NCBI GenBank assembly: GCA_023432725.1
Contig: JAEYUH010000338.1
Coordinates: 1-13,087, forward strand
Source: Actinomycetes bacterium
GTDB lineage: Bacteria > Actinomycetota > Actinomycetes > Propionibacteriales > Propionibacteriaceae
Direction: 5' to 3'
Length of the DNA stretch: 13,087 nt
Position numbers and translations under genes: made by a program. A model generated the notes under the pieces. The model was not told where the DNA came from, did no database searches, and worked only from the letters and a program-made list of their open reading frames with translations. Shown piece by piece: positions 6,138 to 13,087 of this stretch (the stretch's first letter is position 1; each line of letters starts with the position of its first letter).

Positions 6138-7412
6138 ATGTCCACAATCACCGATCCACCGCTCTTCGGCGAGCAGACCCGGCTCACCGTGGCCACCATG
6201 TCCTTCTCCGGACGCCAGCTGGCCGACTTCCCGGAACTCGTCCGGACAGCGGCGGAGGTCAAGGCCGCCGCTGCCGCAGCGAACGCGGCCGCCGGGCTGC
6301 TGGAGGCCGACAAGGCGGCGCGGATCACCGCGGCCTGCCACTCCCTGGCAGCCGGCGAACACCTCGACCAGTTTCCAGTCGATGCCTTCCACGGCGGTGG
6401 CGGCATCGGCCTGAACCTGAACCTCAATGAGGTGATCGCGGCTCTCGCCGGTCCTGACATCGATCCGGCCGATGACGTGAACCTCTCCCAGTCGACCACG
6501 GACGTCTGCAAGGCCGCGACGCGGCTGGCCAGCCATCGCGCGGCTGCGGCGTTCTGCGACGCGCTGGGCAGCCTGATCGCCGCCCTGGATGACGTGGCGT
6601 CGCGCGCCGAGGGTGTGGAGACGATCGCCCGCACGTGCCTGCAGGACGGCCTGCCGGTCCCTGCCGGAGTGCTCTACACCGCGCTCGCCCATGCGCTGCG
6701 TCGGCAGCAGCGACGCCTGGCCGAGTCCGCTGACGGCCTGCTGCAGCTCAGCCTGGGCGGTACCGTGATCGGGTCCGGCGCCGGGGCCGATCCGCGGTAC
6801 CGCGACCGCGTCATCGGCGCCCTGGCCGAAGAGACCGGCCTGAGCGTCACCCTCGCCCCCGACCTGTACGACGCCACCCAGTACCCCGACGACCTGGCCC
6901 GGTTGAGCGGCGACGTGGTGATCACGAGCCACCTGCTCGCCAAGTTCGCCGCAGACCTGCGGCTGCTCTCGTCCGGCCCGGAATGCGGGCTGGGCGAGAT
7001 CACCCTGCCGGTCACGCAGGCGGGGTCGTCCTTCTTCCCCGGCAAGGTGAACCCGGTGATTCCCGAGATGGTGATCCAGTGCGACCTGCTGGTCACCGGC
7101 AACGACGCCACCGTCCAGCGCTGCCTGGGCATGGGCGAGCTACACCTCAACCTGTGGGAGCCGACGATGGGCTTCCTGCTGCTCGACAACCTGCGGATGC
7201 TCACCCATGCGGTGAGCCGGTTCGCGGCCCACTGCGTCTCGGGGATCGAGATCAACCGGCAGGTCTGCGAGGGCTACGCCCGGGCGACCATGCCCAGCCT
7301 GGTACGGCTCAAGGACGAACTCGGCTACCGGGCGGTCAGCGACGGCATCAAACAACATGGTGCGGCCGGGTTCGTCCAGCACCACCAGCACCCAACCAAG
7401 GAGCAAACATGA
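6138..7412 (+). CDS. Aspartase/fumarase-superfamily lyase with an altered active site
   Basis: This 424-aa enzyme is predicted to be a cytoplasmic homotetramer. Superfamily blocks are present: HGGGGIGLNLNLNEV (85-99), NLSQSTTD (115-122), ARTCLQDGLP (164-173), LGGTVIGSG (206-214) and the signature loop AGSSFFPGKVNPVIPE (295-310) with the catalytic serine, Lys303 and Asn305. The family removes ammonia, water or a similar group from succinyl-type substrates to give a double bond. Several contact positions differ from classical aspartase and fumarase. The Thr of GTS is Ile90, the Asn of QSxND is Thr121, and the His/Gln after the RT is Cys167. Neither aspartate nor malate is therefore assured as substrate. 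ATG 6138 is chosen because GAGG precedes it by 5 nt; the upstream in-frame ATG at 6123 lies inside the palindrome and lacks a Shine-Dalgarno. It is the first gene of the operon and overlaps the next by ATGA. Confidence 0.88.
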   Translation: MSTITDPPLFGEQTRLTVATMSFSGRQLADFPELVRTAAEVKAAAAAANAAAGLLEADKAARITAACHSLAAGEHLDQFPVDAFHGGGGIGLNLNLNEVIAALAGPDIDPADDVNLSQSTTDVCKAATRLASHRAAAAFCDALGSLIAALDDVASRAEGVETIARTCLQDGLPVPAGVLYTALAHALRRQQRRLAESADGLLQLSLGGTVIGSGAGADPRYRDRVIGALAEETGLSVTLAPDLYDATQYPDDLARLSGDVVITSHLLAKFAADLRLLSSGPECGLGEITLPVTQAGSSFFPGKVNPVIPEMVIQCDLLVTGNDATVQRCLGMGELHLNLWEPTMGFLLLDNLRMLTHAVSRFAAHCVSGIEINRQVCEGYARATMPSLVRLKDELGYRAVSDGIKQHGAAGFVQHHQHPTKEQT

Positions 7413-8896
7413 AACCGGCGGAGCTCGGCTGGGCCCGTGGCTGGCTGAACCAGACCAAGGGCCTCTACCTCGGCGGCACCTGGCAGCCCGGAAACGGCCG
7501 GGTGGTCGAATCCCGCAACCCGGCCGACAACCAGGTGATCGGCCGCTTCACAGGCGCTTCGCCGGACGACATCGACCTGGCAGTGCGGGCGGCACGGGCA
7601 GCCTTCGAGCAGGGCCCCTGGTCGAAGCGCAGCTACATCAAGTCCCGTGGGGCGGCGATGCGCCGGATCGCCGACCTGATCCGCCAGCACCAGGCTGAAC
7701 TCAGCACCCTCGAGACACTCGACAACGGCAAGCTCTACAGCGAGTCCTGGGGTGACGTCGAGGACGTCGCCGACCTGTTCGACTACTACTCCGGCTGGGT
7801 CGACAAGCTCTACGGCGACGTCAACCCGGTGGCCAGCGATTTCCTCTCCTACACCGTCCACGAGCCGGTGGGGGTGGTCGGTCAGATCGTGCCCTGGAAC
7901 TTCCCGATCGACATGGCCGGCTACAAGCTGACCCCGGCCCTGGCGATGGGCAACTCGGTGGTCATCAAGCCCTCCTCCACGACCTCCTTCTCGCTGATCC
8001 GATTGGTGGAGCTGATCGACGAAGCCGAACTGCTGCCGCCGGGTGTGCTCAACCTGATCCTCGGGCCGGGCTCGAGCGCCTCCCACCTCACCCGGCACCC
8101 GGACGTCGACAAGATCGCCTTCACCGGCAGCACCGCCGTCGGCCGCCAACTCGTTCACGACTCGGCGGATTCGAACCTCAAGACCGTCTCGCTCGAACTG
8201 GGTGGCAAGTCGCCGAACATCGTCTTCGCCGACGCCGTCGACCTCGACCAGGCCATCGCCCGCTCCTGGCAGCTCACCTTCACCGGCAAGGGCGAGAAGT
8301 GCTCCGAACCCACCCGGCTGCTGGTCGAGCGCCCGGTGTACGACCGGGTGCTGCAGGGGCTGGCCGAGCATTACGCGAACTGGCGGGTCGGCGACCCGTT
8401 CTCGGAGTGGTCGAACCAGGGCCCGCAGGTCTCCGAGGAACACTTCAACAGCATCATGAGCTACATCCGGATCGGGCTGGAAGAAGGCGCCCGCCTTCTG
8501 GTCGGCGGCGACCGAAACCTCGAACCCGGCAACGAGAACGGCTTCTACCTCAACCCGACCGTCTTCGTCGACTGCACCAACGACATGCGGATCGCGCAGG
8601 AGGAGATCTTCGGCCCGGTGCTCACCGTCATCCCGTTCGACGGCGAGGAAGAAGCCATCCGGATCGCCAACGACAGCCCCTATGGGCTGGCCGCCGGCTT
8701 CTGGACTTCGGACATCGCCAGGTCGCAGCGTGTCGCCAACGCCCTGCAGGCGGGGCAGGTGTTCATCAACCGCTACGGCTGCTATGACCACGCCAGCCCG
8801 TTCGGCGGCTGGAAGGAATCCGGCTGGGGACAGGATCTGGCCCGGGCGTCGCTGTCGCTCTACACCAAGCCCAAGGCCATCTGGTACGCGCACTGA
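7409..8896 (+). CDS. NAD(P)-dependent aldehyde dehydrogenase
   Basis: This 495-aa enzyme of the ALDH superfamily oxidises an aldehyde to a carboxylate. It shows Asn164 in PWNFP, the cofactor segment FTGSTAVG (238-245), the general base Glu263 in ELGGKSPN, and the catalytic Cys298 in GKGEKCSEPTR. The C-terminal EIFGPVL and FGGWKESGWG motifs are also intact. The residues around the cysteine (E before K-C, then SEP) depart from the usual GQxCxAGT, so the subfamily and substrate are uncertain; betaine-aldehyde-type or semialdehyde substrates are possible. The ATG at 7409 shares ATGA with the lyase stop, with AAGGAG 6 nt ahead, so translation is probably coupled. A longer in-frame extension back to 6983 overlaps the lyase and is not coding. 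Confidence 0.94.
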   Translation: MKPAELGWARGWLNQTKGLYLGGTWQPGNGRVVESRNPADNQVIGRFTGASPDDIDLAVRAARAAFEQGPWSKRSYIKSRGAAMRRIADLIRQHQAELSTLETLDNGKLYSESWGDVEDVADLFDYYSGWVDKLYGDVNPVASDFLSYTVHEPVGVVGQIVPWNFPIDMAGYKLTPALAMGNSVVIKPSSTTSFSLIRLVELIDEAELLPPGVLNLILGPGSSASHLTRHPDVDKIAFTGSTAVGRQLVHDSADSNLKTVSLELGGKSPNIVFADAVDLDQAIARSWQLTFTGKGEKCSEPTRLLVERPVYDRVLQGLAEHYANWRVGDPFSEWSNQGPQVSEEHFNSIMSYIRIGLEEGARLLVGGDRNLEPGNENGFYLNPTVFVDCTNDMRIAQEEIFGPVLTVIPFDGEEEAIRIANDSPYGLAAGFWTSDIARSQRVANALQAGQVFINRYGCYDHASPFGGWKESGWGQDLARASLSLYTKPKAIWYAH

Positions 8897-8910
8897 GAAA
8901 GGGACGACCG

Positions 8911-10026
8911 ATGTCGTTGACCATGAGGGCGGCCGTGATGACCGCCGTCGGCAGGATCGAGATCCGCGAGGTCGAACTCGCCGACCCACTCCCGACCGAG
9001 GTGCTGGTGCGGATCGGCGCCACCGCGGTCTGCCACAGTGATCTCAATACGCTGCTGGATTCCACCTCGCCGGTTCCCCAGGTGCTCGGTCACGAGGGTG
9101 CCGGCACGGTGGTGGCTGTCGGCGACAACGTCACGACCTGCGTCGTCGGCGACAAGGTGGCGCTGAGCTGGGTGCCTGCCTGCGGAACCTGCGCCTACTG
9201 CGCCGCCGGCAAGGTGCATCTGTGTGAGGCCGCGTTCGGACCGATGTTCGCCGGTACCCTGTTGGACGGCACCACCCGGCTGCGCCTCGACGGACACACC
9301 TGCTACCACTCGTCGCTGCTGTCGACCTTCGCCGAGTACGCGGTGGTACCGCAGATGAGCTGCGTCCCACTGCCGCCCCAGATGCCGCTCGCCCAGGCCA
9401 GCATGATCGGCTGCGGGGTCGCCACCGGATTCGGCGCGGCCGTCCGGGCAGCCCGGGTGGAGCCGGGCTCGTCGGTGGCGGTCTTCGGCCTGGGTGGGGT
9501 CGGGGTGAACGCCATCCAGGCCGCCAGGCTGGCGGGCGCCCGGACGATCATCGGCTGTGACATCAAGGACGACAACCTGCGCCAGGCCTCCGCCTTCGGT
9601 GCCACCCACGCGCTCAACACTGGCTCGGGCGATGTGCCGGCAGCGATCCGGGAGCTGACCGACGGGCTCGGCGTCGACTTCGCCATCGACTGCACCGGCA
9701 ACACAAAGGTCGGATCGATCGCCTGGCAGAGCGCCCGGAAGGGCTCCACCACAGTGGTCGTCGGTGCCTATCCGGCCGACGGCGAACTCAAGCTCCCCTC
9801 CGGTGGGTTTCACCGGATCGGCAAGGCCATCAAGGGGACGTTCTACGGAGACGTCAATCCGATGCGTGACTTCCAGCTGATCGCCGGGCTCTATCTCGAG
9901 GGCCGCTACGATCTGGACTCTTTGGTGATCGAGACGATCCAGCTCGACGACATCCAGCGCGCCTTCGACGCCTTCCATGACCCGGCCGGCCGGAATGTCG
10001 GCCGCTACGTTGTGGTCTTCGAGTGA
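8911..10026 (+). CDS. Zinc-dependent alcohol dehydrogenase, NDMA-dependent/class III-like
   Basis: This 371-aa medium-chain dehydrogenase has catalytic zinc ligands Cys41 (CHSD), His61-Glu62 (GHEGAG) and Cys168. Structural zinc ligands are Cys91, 94, 97 and 105, spaced CxxCxxCx7C. The nucleotide site is GLGGVG (193-198), with Asp217 favouring NAD. The VPACGTCxYC stretch, the segment MFAGTLLDGTTRL and the length recall the actinobacterial nicotinoprotein (NDMA-dependent) alcohol dehydrogenases. Those enzymes hold NADH tightly and need an outside electron acceptor, often mycofactocin. That subfamily assignment is from motif memory. The start is ATG 8911 with AAAGGGA 6 nt ahead, 14 nt after the ALDH stop. 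It is probably the alcohol-to-aldehyde step feeding the neighbouring ALDH. Confidence 0.9.
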   Translation: MSLTMRAAVMTAVGRIEIREVELADPLPTEVLVRIGATAVCHSDLNTLLDSTSPVPQVLGHEGAGTVVAVGDNVTTCVVGDKVALSWVPACGTCAYCAAGKVHLCEAAFGPMFAGTLLDGTTRLRLDGHTCYHSSLLSTFAEYAVVPQMSCVPLPPQMPLAQASMIGCGVATGFGAAVRAARVEPGSSVAVFGLGGVGVNAIQAARLAGARTIIGCDIKDDNLRQASAFGATHALNTGSGDVPAAIRELTDGLGVDFAIDCTGNTKVGSIAWQSARKGSTTVVVGAYPADGELKLPSGGFHRIGKAIKGTFYGDVNPMRDFQLIAGLYLEGRYDLDSLVIETIQLDDIQRAFDAFHDPAGRNVGRYVVVFE

Positions 10027-10063
10027 GGGTCAGCTGGTTCGCCTGAGGGCGACAGGGGTGGCG

Positions 10064-10849
10064 ATGGCAGCAACACAGCGAGAGGGCTCATCCGGCGGCG
10101 CTCAATCCGTCGGACGAGCACTGACGCTGCTTCGCCTGGTCGCGGACAGTCGCGAGCAGGTCACCGTGGCCAGTCTGGCAGCGTCCTGCGGCCTGAACCG
10201 CACCACGACTTGGCGGCTGCTCACCGAACTGGAGAGCCATGGCTTCGTCACCCGGCTGCGGGACGGTGGCTTCGCCCTCGGCCCGACAGCCATGCTGCTC
10301 GGCAACACGGCCACCGGCCGATTCGACCCGCTCGTCCGCGTTGCCCTGCCGTCCATGGAGACACTCCGTGAGCAGACCGCCGAGACCGTCATCCTGTCAG
10401 TGCCCTACGGCGGCGGCGTGATGACTGTGGAGCAACTCGACTCCCCCCAGACCGTCAGGTTGCGCAACTACGTCTACGAGATCTCGCCGCTCACACTCTC
10501 CTCACCGGGCAGGGCGCTGCTCGCGTCCTATCCCCCGGAGCAACTCGCCACCGTGCTGACCGCCGCCGTCCTCCCGGAAGGCACCACCCAGGCCGATCTG
10601 GTGGCGTTCACCGCAGCTCTCGCCCAGGCCCGCAGGGACGGATATGCGACTGTCGTGGAAGACCTCGCCCCTGGCGAGAGTGGGATTGCCGCCGCGATCA
10701 CCGTGCAGGGCCACGTGGTGGGATTGCTGAATGTCTCGGGCCCGAGCACGCGCCTGCCATTGGAGGGGCTACGGGCGATCGGTCCGCTGCTCAAGGACGC
10801 GTGCGCCCGGGTTTCCGGTGCCCTGACAGAGGCCGGTCTCGGTTGGTAG
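10064..10849 (+). CDS. IclR-family transcriptional regulator
   Basis: This 261-aa protein has an N-terminal winged helix-turn-helix (about residues 14-72; SVGRALTLLRLV, then VASLAASCGLNRTTTWRLLTEL split over two helices) and a C-terminal effector-binding domain. The latter includes SPLTLSSPGRALLASYPPE and the late GIAAAITVQGHVVGLLNVSGP segment typical of IclR. It probably binds a small metabolite of the pathway and controls the operon that it ends; the palindrome at 6113-6129 is the best candidate site. The chosen ATG at 10064 has AGGGG 5 nt ahead, and a GTG at 10058 is the alternative. The gap from the ADH stop is 37 nt with no evident promoter, so co-transcription and feedback control are likely. 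Confidence 0.92.
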   Translation: MAATQREGSSGGAQSVGRALTLLRLVADSREQVTVASLAASCGLNRTTTWRLLTELESHGFVTRLRDGGFALGPTAMLLGNTATGRFDPLVRVALPSMETLREQTAETVILSVPYGGGVMTVEQLDSPQTVRLRNYVYEISPLTLSSPGRALLASYPPEQLATVLTAAVLPEGTTQADLVAFTAALAQARRDGYATVVEDLAPGESGIAAAITVQGHVVGLLNVSGPSTRLPLEGLRAIGPLLKDACARVSGALTEAGLGW

Positions 10850-10930
10850 CCGGGCCGTCGGCCACGATGTCCCATTCAACGGCACCGGCCCCTCCCGCGT
10901 CAGGCGGCGCCGCGGACCGGCCTGCGCGGT

Positions 10931-11521
10931 CTAGCCGGGCTGGTAGTCCCAGAGGTCGGTGTTCGAGGTCGCGATCGCCGTCGCGCCGGCCGCCAGCGCC
11001 TCCTCGACATCGTCCCGGTCATGGATCAGGCCACCGGCGATCAGCGGCACGGTGATGGTCTCCCGGAGCCAGCCAATCACCTTCGGGATGCAGCCCGGGA
11101 GGATCTCCACAGCGTCCGGCTCCGCCTTCAGCTGACGTTCCAGGTTGTGGAAAGCCATGGAATCGATCATGAAGTGGCGGTGTACCCCCACCATGCCCAG
11201 GCCTGTGGCCGCCTTGACCGCGGTGGCCTTACTGCTCAACAACCCACGAGCACCGAACTGGTTCCGCAAGAACGCGACGCCCGCGGGATCGGCTGCGAGC
11301 CCGTCGATGAGGTCGATATCCACGAAGGCCAGCTTCTGATGGGCCTGCATGGCGGCAAGTTGACTCGGCAGGGTGGTGATGGTGCCGTACAGCAGAAAAC
11401 CGACCCGGCACCGGGAGGCGAGCATCTGTTGGAGCCCGGCATCGTCCTTGACACTGGCAATCACCCGGTTGCGCTCCAGCACCTGGGCCAGGCGCTGACT
11501 TCGGGTGAGGTGGTCGAGCAT
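10931..11521 (-). CDS. GlpP/YgcP-family antiterminator
   Basis: This 196-aa protein has the G3P-responsive antiterminator fold (TIM-barrel-like). Family segments include VIASVKDDAGL (20-30), the FVDIDLIDGLAADP stretch (66-79), LLSSKATAVKAA (94-105), the HRHFMIDS segment (114-121), DAVEILPGCIPKVI (136-149) and the phosphate-site-like IAGGLI (161-166) with AGATAIATSN (178-187). Bacillus GlpP binds glycerol-3-phosphate and lets RNA polymerase read through leader terminators of glp genes. E. coli YgcP, encoded beside ygcU/ygcW, belongs to the same family. The leader terminator at 5905-5962 is the obvious target. The start is ATG 11521; an in-frame TAG lies 9 nt upstream and no Shine-Dalgarno is present, so the mRNA is probably leaderless. 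It is convergent with the IclR gene, 81 bp apart, with no clear terminator between them. Confidence 0.88.
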   Translation of the reverse strand: MLDHLTRSQRLAQVLERNRVIASVKDDAGLQQMLASRCRVGFLLYGTITTLPSQLAAMQAHQKLAFVDIDLIDGLAADPAGVAFLRNQFGARGLLSSKATAVKAATGLGMVGVHRHFMIDSMAFHNLERQLKAEPDAVEILPGCIPKVIGWLRETITVPLIAGGLIHDRDDVEEALAAGATAIATSNTDLWDYQPG

Positions 11522-11527
11522 CGCTGA

Positions 11528-11533
11528 AGCCTA
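11528..11533 (-). promoter_or_regulatory. -10 box for leaderless transcription of the GlpP-like gene
   Basis: TAGGCT (TANNNT type) ends exactly 6 nt before the ATG at 11521, so initiation would fall on or next to the start codon. This spacing is the usual hallmark of leaderless actinobacterial genes and agrees with the missing Shine-Dalgarno. No good -35 box is seen at 16-19 bp. Confidence 0.45.
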
Positions 11534-12015
11534 GCCGACCCGGGTCGCCGGCGCGGAGGCGCAATCCTCCTGATGCGTCTCACGACCTGGGGTGCAGGGA
11601 AGGCGGTCGTGCAGCGGTCACACTCGCCACAGGGTGGCGCTGACGTGCTGACCAAGATGGGTGCTCCCCGCCAGTATGACCTCAGATACCGGAAGGGAGC
11701 ATGGCGGCCTGGGACTGCTGCACGATCAGGTGACAGTGATTAGTCACGCAGCCGGATCCCACTTCGCTGCTGCGGTCACGTTTCGACAGTGAGGCGACGT
11801 CGGAGTACGAATCGCCCAGCGTCGAGGCTTGTCAGACCAGCATTCACCCGGGCTGAGAGGTAGCTTCAGGTCCTCCTCGGAGACTCGCTGAAAGGCCTCT
11901 TGACCAGGGAGTATGTTCCCGGTCGGAGGCCTTCGGCGTCTCTGCACACCAGGTGCACCACACCGCCCGCCGAGCAAGCTGCCAAGAGCGCAGCGTCATT
12001 CGGTTCCGACAGGGG
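11534..12015. other. Gene-poor stretch between the GlpP-like and CPBP genes
   Basis: No gene is supported here. Short open frames on the minus strand (11744-11977 and 11461-11655) lack a Shine-Dalgarno and any recognisable domain. A CPPCGECDRC-like run in the second looks accidental. No tRNA arms are found. The notable structure is the hairpin at 11892-11933. Confidence 0.5.
11892..11933 (-). terminator. Hairpin downstream of the CPBP protease gene
   Basis: AAGGCCTC (11892-11899) pairs with GAGGCCTT (11926-11933). The stem continues as GACC/GGTC and GGGA/TCCC around a GTATGT loop, broken by a small asymmetric internal loop. On the minus strand it ends in TTT and lies about 80 nt past the CPBP stop codon, so it is a likely terminator for that gene. 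The short T run makes this moderate. Confidence 0.45.
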
Positions 12016-12831
12016 TCAGCGCGGCAACCTGTCGGCGTTCTCGTGAAGCGGCCAGACGAGTTCGGGTGCCTGTGGCCGGGCCCGAAGTGACGGGGCGACG
12101 GCGCCAGCAGCCAGGCACTGGAGGGCGACGAAGATCCAGAACAGGACCGATCCCGACGACATGACCCCGAGGAAGGCGATGGTGACATCGGTCACCGCGT
12201 GGAACAGCGCCACCAGCAGCACGCTGCCTCGGGTGTGGTTGAAGATCCAGGAGGTCACAACCGAGGTGGCGAGGATCGAGACCATGAAGCCCGAGAAAGG
12301 TATCGAGGCCTGGAAAGAACCCGCCTTCAGGAAGAGGGGGATATGCCAGAGGCCCCAGATCAGGCCCAGCACAAGTGCGGCCGACAGGGCGCTCATCCGT
12401 GACTGGAGGCGCGGCAGCGCGAAGCCTCGCCATGCGGTCTCCTCAGTGACGAGGAACAGCCAGATGTTGAGCAGGAGCAAGCCGGGAAGGGAGCCGGCGT
12501 TGGCCGTCGCTACCTGCGTCGGGGAGTCGATCACCATGCCGATCCCGGCCGCTGCCAGCGCGATCGCCGGGGTCAGGAGCACGGCGATGAGGTACCACTG
12601 GGGCGCGACCCGAGCTCGTACGAGGCGCAGCAGCAGGTCCTTGACGGCCGGCCAGCCGCCGGTCACGGCGGCCGTCATGTACGTGGCGATCGTCAGACCC
12701 AGCCAGAACGCGAGGGAGTCCGGTAGGTGCCAACTGATCAGACCCGCGTCCTGGGCGATCCCTGTGAACCACACCAGCCAGGGCAGCGCGAAGGCGAGGG
12801 CGAAGAAGAGGGGCAGTCCGGACTTGCGCAT
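12016..12831 (-). CDS. CPBP-family intramembrane glutamic protease
   Basis: This 271-aa multi-pass membrane protein of the Abi/CPBP (CAAX-protease-like) family has about seven hydrophobic segments. Motif 1 is EETAWRG (130-136), motif 2 is WGLWHIPLF with His163, and motif 3 is FHAVTD with His211 and Asp215. These are the residues thought to form the active site in Rce1-type proteases. Bacterial members act in peptide maturation, bacteriocin self-immunity or envelope processes; the target here is unknown. ATG 12831 has a near-perfect AAGGAGG 4 nt ahead. The open frame extends upstream to 13041, but that part is arginine/serine-rich and non-homologous, and it overlaps the divergent gene. No link to the catabolic locus is evident. 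Confidence 0.9.
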   Translation of the reverse strand: MRKSGLPLFFALAFALPWLVWFTGIAQDAGLISWHLPDSLAFWLGLTIATYMTAAVTGGWPAVKDLLLRLVRARVAPQWYLIAVLLTPAIALAAAGIGMVIDSPTQVATANAGSLPGLLLLNIWLFLVTEETAWRGFALPRLQSRMSALSAALVLGLIWGLWHIPLFLKAGSFQASIPFSGFMVSILATSVVTSWIFNHTRGSVLLVALFHAVTDVTIAFLGVMSSGSVLFWIFVALQCLAAGAVAPSLRARPQAPELVWPLHENADRLPR

Positions 12832-12926
12832 GACTCCTCCTTGCCAGGGTGCAACAAGGTACTCCGACGGCGAGCGCCGCCATGGTCTCCGGCCGCTGAC
12901 CCGTGGGGATCTGCGATATTTCTCGG

Positions 12927-13087
12927 GTGTCGAACGTAGCGGAAGGACGCCGGTCGTCTCCCGACGGGCCGAGCCTTGAGCGTAGCGTCGGGCTGACCGA
13001 CGCCGTGGTGGCGATCGCGATGACCCTGCTGATCCTGCCACTCGTCGAGGTGTCCGGCGAGATCGACGCCGGCCATCTCGACCGGTT
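12927..13087 (+). CDS. TMEM175-family (DUF1211) channel-like protein, N-terminal part
   Basis: An open frame runs off the window end. From GTG 12927 it gives a short polar leader and then ERSVGLTDAVVAIAMTLLILPLVE (in two runs: ERSVGLTDAV, then VAIAMTLLILPLVE). This matches the first helix of prokaryotic TMEM175 potassium channels, where FSDxxxAIxxT lines the pore; here the Phe position reads Leu. No Shine-Dalgarno is seen. An AT-rich GATATT lies 6 nt before the GTG, which would suit leaderless expression. GTG 12903 is an alternative start. An in-frame TGA at 12897 limits the start upstream. It is divergent from the CPBP gene. The domain call rests on about 30 residues only. Confidence 0.6.
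   Translation, partial: MSNVAEGRRSSPDGPSLERSVGLTDAVVAIAMTLLILPLVEVSGEIDAGHLDR

Noticed and set aside
7325..9978. Long minus-strand open frames opposite the ALDH and ADH genes
   Set aside because: They are antisense shadows of two strongly conserved enzymes, with low-complexity composition.
10850..10930. Search for a terminator between the convergent IclR and GlpP-like genes
   Set aside because: Only short GC-rich self-complementary pieces (for example CCGCG/CGCGG) are present, with no T run; this is not separable from background in such GC-rich DNA.
11461..11655. Small minus-strand frame with a CGECDRC cluster suggesting a zinc ribbon
   Set aside because: It overlaps the antiterminator gene, and the cysteines are not set in a recognisable domain.
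11846..11880. TPP-riboswitch-like string CCCGGGCTGAGAGG
   Set aside because: It has the GGCTGAGA element, but the upstream GGGGTGC partner and the downstream AACCTGA element are missing, and no thiamine gene follows.

Overview
The window is high-GC DNA with Shine-Dalgarno-led genes, GTG starts, GTGA/ATGA stop-start overlaps and -10 boxes of the TANNNT type. Together with an IclR regulator, a CPBP protease and a TMEM175-type protein, this points to a high-GC actinobacterium (Actinomycetota). The family cannot be fixed from sequence alone; Propionibacteriales is only a guess. No insertion sequence, integrase, CRISPR array or phage gene is visible.

Layout. A tRNA-Leu(GAG) gene (42-126) is followed by about 430 bp without a convincing gene, ending in a long hairpin. 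A tightly packed minus-strand operon then runs from 5884 down to 561. In transcription order it encodes an SDR dehydrogenase, an FGGY carbohydrate kinase, an FAD-linked oxidase and a BCCT transporter. The three enzymes resemble, as far as I can recall those sequences, E. coli YgcW, YgcE and YgcU, an uncharacterised enterobacterial catabolic set. Divergent from it, a plus-strand operon (6138-10849) encodes an aspartase/fumarase-superfamily lyase, an aldehyde dehydrogenase, a zinc alcohol dehydrogenase of the NDMA-dependent type and an IclR regulator. Convergent to that lies a minus-strand GlpP/YgcP-family antiterminator gene (10931-11521). After about 480 bp without a gene come a CPBP intramembrane protease (12016-12831, minus) and the start of a TMEM175-like channel gene that runs off the window (12927 onward, plus).

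How it fits together. Between 5884 and 6138 lies a compact control region. The minus operon has a good promoter (TTGACT, 17 bp, TAAGCT) and a leader of about 118 nt. That leader carries a textbook intrinsic terminator (9-bp outer stem plus T run) just before the ygcW ribosome-binding site. A promoter followed by a leader terminator, with a GlpP-type antiterminator encoded nearby, is the arrangement known for Bacillus glpD/glpFK control. It predicts that the minus operon is switched on by antitermination, probably in response to a phosphorylated product of the kinase. A 17-bp perfect palindrome overlaps the start region of the divergent lyase operon and is a candidate IclR operator.

The whole locus looks like an undescribed catabolic system. 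A substrate entering through a BCCT-type carrier would be oxidised by the SDR and FAD enzymes and phosphorylated by the kinase, with a lyase/ADH/ALDH branch handling a fragment. The substrate is not deducible from sequence alone.
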